A DNA stretch of 25,810 nt from positions 1 to 25,810 of the forward strand of contig JALRDT010000090.1 of NCBI GenBank assembly GCA_023262125.1, in the 5' to 3' direction. The notes beneath the pieces were generated by a model. That model saw only the letters and a list, made by a program, of their open reading frames with translations, did no database searches and was not told the origin of the DNA. The stretch comes from Candidatus Nanopelagicaceae bacterium (lineage in GTDB: Bacteria; Actinomycetota; Actinomycetes; Nanopelagicales; Nanopelagicaceae). How positions within the stretch are numbered: position 1 is the first letter of the stretch; the number at the start of each line of letters is the position of its first letter. The translations under genes were made by a program, and so were the position numbers. Positions 18,768-25,093 of this stretch are shown here, in pieces.

Positions 18768-19642
18768 TGAAGCTGGTTGTGGCCGCTACACCTAAAGTAG
18801 CGATACCAGCTATCGAGAAATTACTTTTAGAGCATGATGTAAAGATTATTACCCAACCTGATCGTCCTGCCGGTCGTGGTAAGAAATTGCAAGCAACTCC
18901 AGTGGCATTGGCTTTTACTTCAACAATTAAACCCGAGAATGAGGAGCAGTTATCTGAAATCTTACGTGGATCGGATTTATTGATAACTATAGGCTACGGA
19001 AGGCTGTTAAAGGAAAGTACCTTATCGATACCGAAATTCGGTGGCATCAATTTACATTTTTCTCTATTACCTAGATGGCGCGGCGCGGCGCCAGTGCAAC
19101 GTGCAATAGAGGCAGGAGAGAAGGTAACTGGAGTGACCGTCTTCCAAATGGATTCGGGAATGGATACTGGACCAATATGGACGCAGAGAGAATTCGAAAT
19201 TCCTTACGGTTTTAACTCCACGGATTTATTTGAAGTGCTCTCGCATGTGGGCACCGAAGCGTTGTTAGAAGCGCTAAATTTGATAATGGCCAACAATTCA
19301 CCAAAACCGCAAAGTGGCACTCCAACCATTGCAAGTAAAGTTTCTAAAGAAGAATGTCGTATTGCTTGGGATACGCAAACCGTTGCAATTCTCCGCAAAA
19401 TTAGAGCGTTTTCCGCTAATCCAGGCGTTTTTACCTTTATACGTGGTGAGATGATCAAAATACTTTCTGCCCGCGAAAGCAAAATAGATTTAAAACCAGG
19501 CGAATTAAATAAATTCGGCCAGGTAGGTACCGGGGACGGCGCCATTCAAATTATTGAGGTGGTGCCTGCCGGAAAGAGAGCGATGGCGGCATCTGACTGG
19601 CTAAATGGATTTAAGTTGCAGCCAGGTGAAAGCTTTGAGTAG
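18767..19642 (+). CDS. fmt: Methionyl-tRNA formyltransferase
   Basis: A 291-residue enzyme that formylates initiator Met-tRNA with 10-formyl-THF. The N-terminal Rossmann domain has QPDRPAGRGKKLQATPV (30-46). The catalytic residues are N95 and H97 (GGINLHFSLLPRWRGAAP) and D133 (GMDTGP). The C-terminal OB-like tRNA-binding domain covers about 200-291, slightly shorter than usual. AAAAGG lies 6 bases before the ATG. The gene ends 8 bases inside rsmB. Confidence 0.96.
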   Translation: MKLVVAATPKVAIPAIEKLLLEHDVKIITQPDRPAGRGKKLQATPVALAFTSTIKPENEEQLSEILRGSDLLITIGYGRLLKESTLSIPKFGGINLHFSLLPRWRGAAPVQRAIEAGEKVTGVTVFQMDSGMDTGPIWTQREFEIPYGFNSTDLFEVLSHVGTEALLEALNLIMANNSPKPQSGTPTIASKVSKEECRIAWDTQTVAILRKIRAFSANPGVFTFIRGEMIKILSARESKIDLKPGELNKFGQVGTGDGAIQIIEVVPAGKRAMAASDWLNGFKLQPGESFE

Positions 19643-20942
19643 AACATTTAAGAAAGTAGTTATCGATAAGCCTCGACAAATTGCATTTGAAGTTTTCACC
19701 GACGTCATTCGTTATGGTTCTTATTCCAATTTACTTCTTCCGCAAAAATTAACTGCAAGTAATATGGATTTGCGCGATAAAGCTTTCACTACTGAATTGG
19801 TTTACGGCTCAATTCGACAAATAGGTCGAAATGACTATCTGGCATCTAAATTCAGCTCTAGGCCATGGAACGAAGTAGATTCGGGGATCGTAGATGTAGT
19901 TCGATTAGGTGCTTACCAACTCTTTGATATGCGCGTGCCAGAACATGCCGCTGTCGATGCAACTGTAAATTTAGCTCGGACAGTACTAAGCGAATCTAAG
20001 GCATCCTTTGTAAATGCTTTAATGCGAAAACTTGCCTCCAGGACTTTAGATGAGCATCTCTCAGAGGTACAGGATGATTCCATATCTTCCCTTGCGATTC
20101 GGTACAGTCATCCGGAATGGATTATCAATAGCTATCGAGATTCAATTACAGATATCAACGAATTGAAACTTCTACTGGAAGCAAATAATCGACCGACAAA
20201 ACCAACTTTGGTTGCTTGGCCAGGCCTTAGCAATGTAGAAGAGTTTTCCGGTGACCTCGGTCAATATTCACCCTATGCAGTAAAAATAGATACACCTCCT
20301 ACTGAGATTGACGCGATTCGAAAACGACGCGCAGGCATACAAGACGAAGGTTCACAGATACTCGCACTCGCGTTCGCTAAGGCCGCAAAGGGACGTGAAC
20401 CTTGGTTGGATTTATGCGCTGGCCCTGGTGGCAAGGCAGCACTTTTATCTTATATTTCTGAAAGTCCGATCCTTGCAAATGAGATATCTGAAAGTAGAGC
20501 CAAGCTAATTGAGCAAGTTGTAAAGCCTGGTACCAAAGTTTTTATAAGTGATGGCAGAGAATTTTCAGAGCTAGTAGGTTCGGTAATTGCAGATGTGCCG
20601 TGCACAGGTTTGGGTGCGTTAAGACGCAGACCGGAAGTTAGATGGCGAAGAACCCCAAGCGATTTACCTAATCTGACAAAATTACAGTTCGAATTAGCTG
20701 CTCAAGCGGTCTCAATAATTCCTATCGGCGGGGTATTTGGTTATGCCACTTGCTCTCCGCATACGGCAGAGACTCGTGCGCAATGTGCCTCAATTGAAAA
20801 GAAATTGGATGTGGAGCCTATCGATGTTACGCCATTCTTGCCACAGAATTTAAAGAACGCTACGTCAGATGGATATATGCAACTATGGCCACACCGACAC
20901 GACACCGATGCCATGTTCTTGGCACTCTATCGCAAGCGATGA
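19635..20942 (+). CDS. rsmB: 16S rRNA m5C967 methyltransferase RsmB (Sun)
   Basis: A 435-residue protein from TTG 19635. The N-terminal NusB-like RNA-binding domain (about 10-140) includes DKAFTTELVYGSIR and VRLGAYQLFDMRVPEHAAV. The C-terminal Rossmann methyltransferase has the SAM motif LDLCAGPGGK (258-267), the IADVPCTGLGALRRRPEVRW block with C323, and the nucleophile region YATCSPHTAET with C373. The frame extends up to 19605, but TTG 19635 is preferred: AGGTGA lies 5 bases upstream and the overlap with fmt falls from 38 to 8 bases. The start choice is moderate in certainty, the function high. Confidence 0.92.
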   Translation: MSRTFKKVVIDKPRQIAFEVFTDVIRYGSYSNLLLPQKLTASNMDLRDKAFTTELVYGSIRQIGRNDYLASKFSSRPWNEVDSGIVDVVRLGAYQLFDMRVPEHAAVDATVNLARTVLSESKASFVNALMRKLASRTLDEHLSEVQDDSISSLAIRYSHPEWIINSYRDSITDINELKLLLEANNRPTKPTLVAWPGLSNVEEFSGDLGQYSPYAVKIDTPPTEIDAIRKRRAGIQDEGSQILALAFAKAAKGREPWLDLCAGPGGKAALLSYISESPILANEISESRAKLIEQVVKPGTKVFISDGREFSELVGSVIADVPCTGLGALRRRPEVRWRRTPSDLPNLTKLQFELAAQAVSIIPIGGVFGYATCSPHTAETRAQCASIEKKLDVEPIDVTPFLPQNLKNATSDGYMQLWPHRHDTDAMFLALYRKR

Positions 20943-20959
20943 CTAGGAGATAATTAAAC

Positions 20960-21613
20960 ATGGCTCACGTTCGTATTACTCCTAGTATTTTGAATGCAGA
21001 TTTAGATAATCTTCAATCAGAGATTTCGAAAATTTCTTCAGTTTCAGATTTGCTGCATTTAGATATTATGGACAATAAATTTGTCCCAAATTTAACTTGG
21101 AATTTTGAGGCCGCATCAGAAATTATTAAGAAAAGTCCACTACCGGTAGATGCTCATTTAATGATTGAGGATCCCGATACTCAGGCACCTAAGTATGCTG
21201 AAATTGGTTGCGCCAGCGTCACTATTCATTATGAAGCAGCGCAGAATGTAAGGGCAACGCTACAGGCGATACGAAAAGAGGGAGCAAGGGCCGCATTGGC
21301 TATCAAGCCGAATACAGACTTTGAAGTCTTAAGAGATTTTAAATCTGAACTAGACATGATTTTAATCATGACCGTAGAGCCTGGGTTTGGTGGGCAAAAA
21401 TTTATGCAAGAGATGATGGGAAAAGTCAGTAAATCACGAGAATTTATTGGAGATGCTGATATTTGGCTTCAAGTTGATGGTGGTATTTCATTGGAAACTA
21501 TAGAAATCGCAAAGGATGCCGGTGCAGACACTTTTGTTGCTGGAAGTGCAGTATTTAAAGCGTTAGACCCAGCTGCGATGGTCAAGCAGCTTCGGAAATT
21601 GGCAACGAAGTAA
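20960..21613 (+). CDS. rpe: Ribulose-phosphate 3-epimerase
   Basis: A 217-residue TIM barrel interconverting ribulose 5-phosphate and xylulose 5-phosphate in the pentose phosphate pathway. ITPSILNADLDNL (6-18), HLDIMDNKFVPN (33-44, metal residues H33 and D35), DAHLMIEDP (64-72, H66) and TVEPGFGGQKF (138-148) are typical. LQVDGGIS (170-177) holds the second catalytic Asp, D173. AGGAGA 10 bases upstream of the ATG supports the start. In Mycobacterium riboflavin genes follow rpe; here hisE follows directly. Confidence 0.96.
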   Translation: MAHVRITPSILNADLDNLQSEISKISSVSDLLHLDIMDNKFVPNLTWNFEAASEIIKKSPLPVDAHLMIEDPDTQAPKYAEIGCASVTIHYEAAQNVRATLQAIRKEGARAALAIKPNTDFEVLRDFKSELDMILIMTVEPGFGGQKFMQEMMGKVSKSREFIGDADIWLQVDGGISLETIEIAKDAGADTFVAGSAVFKALDPAAMVKQLRKLATK

Positions 21614-21614
21614 C

Positions 21615-21628
21615 TACTTTGTAAAGTA
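21615..21628 (+). promoter_or_regulatory. Palindrome TACTTT-GT-AAAGTA upstream of hisE
   Basis: A perfect 6-bp inverted repeat with a 2-base centre sits in the 25-bp rpe-hisE spacer. TTACTTTA follows at 21632-21639, so TACTTT recurs directly. The repeat ends on the first two bases of the TAAAAT -10 box and would cover the polymerase contact region. The two-base centre is too short for an RNA hairpin loop, so a DNA operator is more likely than a terminator. The binding protein is unknown. Confidence 0.35.
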
Positions 21629-21632
21629 AAAT
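21627..21632 (+). promoter_or_regulatory. Candidate -10 box for leaderless hisE-hisG mRNA
   Basis: TAAAAT lies exactly 6 bases before the hisE ATG, with no Shine-Dalgarno between. The box begins with an in-frame TAA, so the ATG is the first possible start. It is overlapped by the palindrome at 21615-21628. No -35 is clear. Confidence 0.55.
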
Positions 21633-21638
21633 TACTTT

Positions 21639-21902
21639 ATGAAATCGTTCGATGAGTTATGGGTAGAAATTGGCCAAAAAATAGAATCTGGCCAAGCTGA
21701 TTCCGGAACGGTTTCACTTATCAATTCTGGTATTCACTCCATTGGCAAGAAGATTATGGAAGAAGCCGGCGAAGTTTGGATTGCTGCCGAATATCAATCT
21801 AACGAACAGCTAGCGCTAGAAATTTCTCAACTACTTTATTATCTACAAGTGCTAGCAAAGGCGCGTGGCATTTCTCTTGACGAGATCTATAAGGAACTTT
21901 AA
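21639..21902 (+). CDS. hisE: Phosphoribosyl-ATP pyrophosphatase
   Basis: An 87-residue stand-alone HisE of the MazG-like all-helical fold, hydrolysing PR-ATP to PR-AMP in histidine synthesis. The metal-binding EExxE is E41-E42-E45 (KIMEEAGEVWIAAE). The second acidic motif reads EISQLLYY (61-68), with Gln where most bacteria have Asp; the actinobacterial enzyme, as in M. tuberculosis, also has EISQLLY. The stop overlaps hisG by one base (TAATG), so the first two enzymes of the pathway are coupled. Confidence 0.95.
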   Translation: MKSFDELWVEIGQKIESGQADSGTVSLINSGIHSIGKKIMEEAGEVWIAAEYQSNEQLALEISQLLYYLQVLAKARGISLDEIYKEL

Positions 21903-22744
21903 TGAAAATCGCTGTACCAAATAAAGGATCATTGGCAGAAGCAAGCGCTCAGATATTAAAAGAGGCTGGGTATCGTCAAAGAACAGATTCTCGTGATTTA
22001 GTTTTGGCGGATACCGAAAATAATGTTGAGTTTTATTACTTGCGTCCAAGAGATATCGCTTTATACGTTGGCTCAGGAGAGTTGCAGGCTGGAATCACCG
22101 GGAGGGATCTTTTAATTGATTCTGGCGCTGGCGCTGAAGAAGTTATGTCCCTTGATTTTGGCGCTTCTACATTTCGTTTTGCTGCACCAGTAGGACAGAA
22201 TTTGGTTCTAAAAGACATAGCTGGCAAGAGGATCGCATCTGCCTATCCGGGTCTAGTTGATAGTTATCTAAAAACAAATGGCGTGACAGCGCAAATAGTC
22301 CGCCTAGATGGTGCTGTGGAAACATCCATACGCTTAGGTGTAGCAGATTTAATAGCTGATGTGGTTAGTACCGGCAATACTCTAAGACAGGCTGGTCTAG
22401 AGATGTTTGGAGAGCCGATACTTAAGAGTGAAGCAATCTTAATTAAGCGTAAAGGCTCGAATGTTTCTGCTGAGTTAGAAACACTTCAACGTCGACTTTC
22501 GGGAGTTGTAATCGCAAGACAGTATGTACTTTTAGATTACGATATTAAGAAAGAAGCATTAACTAAAGCCTGTGCGCTCACGCCGGGGTTGGAGTCACCG
22601 ACAATCTCTCCTTTAGCCAAGGAAGATTGGGTTGCGGTTCGCGCAATGGTGCTAAGAAAAGAGACTAATCGCGTCATGGATGAACTTTGGGCGATTGGAG
22701 CAAGAGGTATTTTAGTTACTGACATCCATGCTTGCCGTTTATAA
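21902..22744 (+). CDS. hisG: ATP phosphoribosyltransferase, long (self-regulated) form
   Basis: A 280-residue HisG that starts histidine synthesis from ATP and PRPP. Catalytic domains cover about 1-205, with the PRPP loop ADLIADVVSTGNTLRQAGL (148-166). Residues 210-280 form the ACT-like regulatory domain of the long form; ESPTISPL (231-238) and the terminal GARGILVTDIHACRL fit the histidine-binding domain. It should therefore be inhibited by histidine and need no HisZ. AAGGA lies before the start. The stop is only 4 bases from the stop of convergent serB. Confidence 0.96.
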   Translation: MKIAVPNKGSLAEASAQILKEAGYRQRTDSRDLVLADTENNVEFYYLRPRDIALYVGSGELQAGITGRDLLIDSGAGAEEVMSLDFGASTFRFAAPVGQNLVLKDIAGKRIASAYPGLVDSYLKTNGVTAQIVRLDGAVETSIRLGVADLIADVVSTGNTLRQAGLEMFGEPILKSEAILIKRKGSNVSAELETLQRRLSGVVIARQYVLLDYDIKKEALTKACALTPGLESPTISPLAKEDWVAVRAMVLRKETNRVMDELWAIGARGILVTDIHACRL

Positions 22745-22748
22745 AACG

Positions 22749-23366
22749 CTATAAATATTTAAAAATCTCTCGTAAATCTCGTTTATCAATCACAATATCG
22801 GCGGCGTTTTTTAGCGCTGGTTTAGCACAAAATGCGATCCCAACGTCTGCTAATTGGATCATTTCAACATCATTAGCTCCATCACCTATGGCAATTATCT
22901 GAGTAGGTTGAAGCATCAACTTCAATTCTAAAAGGAAAGAGCCCTTAGCGACACGATCAATAATCGGTCCTTCAGTTAATCCTGTCAATTTATTATCAAT
23001 AATTTGTAAATTATTTGCTCGATAGTGTTTGATTTTAAGTTTTTCCATCAGAGGTGTTATCACCTCCGTGAAGCCTCCAGACACTACAGCTACTTCATCT
23101 CCGTTTGATTGCAGATTAGAGATTAATTCAGAGGCTCCATTTGTGAGAGTGATCTGTTTGCTAACTTCTAACAAAACTGATGCTGGCAATCCTTCAAGCA
23201 AAGAGACTCGTTTTCGAAGTGCATCTTGAAAATCTATTGAACCGTTCATCGCCAATTCAGTAATTTTTTGAACCTCATCTGCTACGTTGGCATAAGCAGC
23301 AAGCAAGTCAATTACTTCTTCGTTAATGAGAGTTGAATCGACATCAAAGAGAAATAATCGGCTCAT
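22749..23366 (-). CDS. serB: Phosphoserine phosphatase, HAD catalytic protein
   Basis: A 205-residue HAD phosphatase making serine from phosphoserine. Motif I is DVDSTL with D8 (nucleophile) and D10. The SerB-typical E17 (INEEVIDLL) follows. Motif II is S96 in VVSGGF, motif III K141, and motif IV GDGANDVEM (161-169). Fused actinobacterial SerB carries ACT domains before this region; here the protein starts just ahead of motif I. The upstream ACT gene overlaps by 4 bases (ATGA), so both chains are probably made together. It converges with hisG. Confidence 0.93.
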   Translation of the reverse strand: MSRLFLFDVDSTLINEEVIDLLAAYANVADEVQKITELAMNGSIDFQDALRKRVSLLEGLPASVLLEVSKQITLTNGASELISNLQSNGDEVAVVSGGFTEVITPLMEKLKIKHYRANNLQIIDNKLTGLTEGPIIDRVAKGSFLLELKLMLQPTQIIAIGDGANDVEMIQLADVGIAFCAKPALKNAADIVIDKRDLREIFKYL

Positions 23367-23611
23367 TGGTAATCAACAACTAAATCAACACCAAGTTTCG
23401 CAGCGGTGTTTAGTAAATCCTTTTCGATCGCTTTTGCATGTGCTTTATCTAGGGAGAAATTGATGGCTAAGAAATATCGCCCACGGATATCCATACTCTG
23501 CTTATCTAGAATTGTTATCACAAAAGGGGAGAGTGTTTCCAAGATTTCGCTCTCAATATTCGGTGCGCTTTCACCGGTTACCAAAAGTAATCCAGTGAAA
23601 TTTGAGTGCAT
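23363..23611 (-). CDS. Stand-alone ACT-domain protein, likely the detached regulatory part of SerB
   Basis: An 82-residue protein resembling the N-terminal ACT region of fused actinobacterial SerB. LLLVTGESAPNIESEILETL (8-27) matches the TGKDRPGI-type opening, and TILDKQSMDIRGRYFLAINF (33-52) matches the VLDxxQxxIRGRL strand. It ends in GVDLVVDYQ. An ACT pair would be expected to bind serine or another amino acid. It lies directly upstream of serB in another frame with an ATGA overlap. An in-frame TAA 12 bases before the ATG fixes the start. Function is inferred from similarity and position. Confidence 0.82.
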   Translation of the reverse strand: MHSNFTGLLLVTGESAPNIESEILETLSPFVITILDKQSMDIRGRYFLAINFSLDKAHAKAIEKDLLNTAAKLGVDLVVDYQ

Positions 23612-23617
23612 AGAGCA

Positions 23618-23623
23618 ATTTTA
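23618..23623 (-). promoter_or_regulatory. Candidate -10 box for leaderless ACT-serB mRNA
   Basis: On the minus strand TAAAAT lies exactly 6 bases (TGCTCT) before the ATG at 23611, with no Shine-Dalgarno. It shares the 42-bp divergent spacer with the ABC gene. The first three bases are an in-frame stop. Confidence 0.55.
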
Positions 23624-23638
23624 GGGTAGCGCTTGAGG

Positions 23639-23644
23639 TAATCT
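23639..23644 (+). promoter_or_regulatory. Candidate -10 box for the ABC ATPase gene
   Basis: TAATCT sits in the divergent spacer, 9 bases before ATG 23654. Transcription would begin about 3 bases before the start codon, so the message would be nearly leaderless. There is no Shine-Dalgarno. The spacing differs from the 6 bases of the other leaderless candidates, so support is weaker. Confidence 0.35.
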
Positions 23645-23653
23645 TGCCAACCT

Positions 23654-24436
23654 ATGGCACATGTAGCTTCTTTCGCGAATGTAGTGGTAACTCGTTCCGG
23701 TAAAGATATTTTGGGCCCTATTTCTTTCACTTTATCTGAAGGGGAGAGGTGGGTAATTCTTGGGCCTAATGGCGCCGGAAAATCGACCTTATTGAGATTA
23801 CTAGCTACTGAAATGCACCCAACATCAGGTGAAATTTCACTTCTAGGGCAAAAATTAGGCAGAGTGGATGTTTTCGAATTGCGTACCCGTATAGGAATTT
23901 GTGCATCGATGAAGCATGAACAAATTCCAAATGATGAGAATGTAAAGGATGTCGTGCTCACCTCTGCATATGCGGTGCTAGGTCGTTGGACAGAAAATTA
24001 CGATTTATGGGATGAGTCTCGTGCTTCGGCACTTTTAACCACATTTGGTGTTCGTGATTTAGCAGATCGCCTATATGGAACTTTAAGCGACGGCGAACGC
24101 AAGAGAGTTCAGATCGCAAGAGCGTTAATGATTGACCCTGAATTATTGCTTTTGGACGAACCTACAGCTGGTTTGGATCTAGGTGGGCGCGAAGATGTGT
24201 TGTCTAGGTTCGCGAATTTTGCAAATGACTTTAGGGCTCCAGTTACTGTCATTGTTACTCATCACATTGAGGAAATTCCTGTCGGCACCACACATGCGCT
24301 CTTACTTAAGGATGGAAAAATTGTTGTCAGTGGTCCTGTTAATCAAGTAATAACTTCGCAACACGTAAGCTCAGTTTTTGGAATCCAAATGGATGTAACC
24401 TCACAAAATGGTCGCTATTTTGCAAGAGCCATTTAA
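23654..24436 (+). CDS. ABC-type ATP-binding protein without a permease partner
   Basis: A 260-residue single ABC ATPase. Walker A is GPNGAGKST (37-45), the signature reads TLSDGERKRVQIARAL in place of LSGGQ, Walker B is LLLLDEPTAGLD, and the switch His is in VTHHIEEIP. The type resembles the solitary ATPases annotated as iron-complex or molybdate-like ABC proteins. No membrane or binding protein gene is next to it, so the transported substrate, if any, cannot be told. A similar ABC gene neighbours serB in Mycobacterium. The 3' end overlaps ung by 29 bases. Confidence 0.88.
   Translation: MAHVASFANVVVTRSGKDILGPISFTLSEGERWVILGPNGAGKSTLLRLLATEMHPTSGEISLLGQKLGRVDVFELRTRIGICASMKHEQIPNDENVKDVVLTSAYAVLGRWTENYDLWDESRASALLTTFGVRDLADRLYGTLSDGERKRVQIARALMIDPELLLLDEPTAGLDLGGREDVLSRFANFANDFRAPVTVIVTHHIEEIPVGTTHALLLKDGKIVVSGPVNQVITSQHVSSVFGIQMDVTSQNGRYFARAI
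24396..24401 (+). promoter_or_regulatory. Candidate -10 box for leaderless ung mRNA
   Basis: TAACCT lies within the ABC gene, preceded by TG (TGTAACCT), exactly 6 bases before the ung ATG at 24408. The box begins with an in-frame TAA, so no longer ung start exists. No Shine-Dalgarno precedes the ATG at a usable distance. Confidence 0.45.
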
Positions 24437-25028
24437 TATTCACCCAAAGTGGTTTGAACTCTTTCCAGATAGCTTCGCTAAAGCTTTTAAATTACTCTCT
24501 AAATTAGATGATTACCAACCTCAAACAAGTGAAGTATTTAAAGCTTTTGAGATTTCACCCGAAAAGATAAATCTAGTAGTAGTAGGTCAAGATCCATACC
24601 CAAAATCGGGTGATGCAATGGGCTTGGCATTCTCCATCAATCCAAATAGACCATTACCAAAATCACTTACCAATATTTTCAAAGAGTTAAAAGATGATTT
24701 AGGAATACAACGAAGTGACGGCAATCTAACTGATTGGCAAACCCAAGGGATTTTTTTAATCAATCGAATTTTGACTGTTCCAACTGGCCGTTCTTTAGGA
24801 CATAAAAACATTGGTTGGGAAGAGTTCACCGAAGAGATAATTGGTTATTTGGGAAGTATTGGCAAAGTGGCGCTACTGATGGGAAATAGCGCTCAAGAAA
24901 TGGCTAAATATTTTGAGAAGAAAGTAGTAACCGCTCATCCAAGTCCACTAAGTGCTCACCGTGGATTTTTAGGTTCCAAACCTTTCTCGAAGATAAACAA
25001 CTTATTAGATAAACCAATCAAATGGTAA
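24408..25028 (+). CDS. ung: Uracil-DNA glycosylase, family 1
   Basis: A 206-residue enzyme that removes uracil from DNA to begin base excision repair. The water-activating motif GQDPYP (60-65) holds D62. GLAFS (72-76) continues the uracil pocket, GIFLINRILTV (114-124) is the family block, and the DNA-binding loop is HPSPLSAHRG (177-186) with catalytic H177. It is shorter than the usual 220-230 residues, mainly at the N terminus. ATG 24408 is chosen because an in-frame stop lies 12 bases upstream; TTG 24420 is a weaker alternative. It overlaps the ABC gene by 29 bases. Confidence 0.94.
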   Translation: MVAILQEPFNIHPKWFELFPDSFAKAFKLLSKLDDYQPQTSEVFKAFEISPEKINLVVVGQDPYPKSGDAMGLAFSINPNRPLPKSLTNIFKELKDDLGIQRSDGNLTDWQTQGIFLINRILTVPTGRSLGHKNIGWEEFTEEIIGYLGSIGKVALLMGNSAQEMAKYFEKKVVTAHPSPLSAHRGFLGSKPFSKINNLLDKPIKW

Positions 25029-25044
25029 ATCTTGGTAAATGTTG

Positions 25045-25078
25045 AAAGGGCGCCCACAGGATAGTGAGCGCCCTTTTT
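25045..25078 (+). terminator. Rho-independent terminator after ung, probably bidirectional
   Basis: AAAGGGCGC (25045-25053) pairs with GCGCCCTTT (25068-25076), followed by further T bases to give TTTTT. Inside the loop CAC/GTG (25055-25057 with 25064-25066) can add three pairs. On the minus strand the same hairpin is followed by TTTC and lies 15 bases beyond the permease stop, so it can also end that convergent gene, with a weaker T run. Confidence 0.9.
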
Positions 25079-25093
25079 AGAACCATCTATTTA

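Noticed and set aside
23578..23961. A 127-codon minus frame across the ACT gene start and the ABC gene
   Set aside because: It is antisense to the Walker A region of the ABC gene and overlaps the divergent promoter region; no domain is recognisable.
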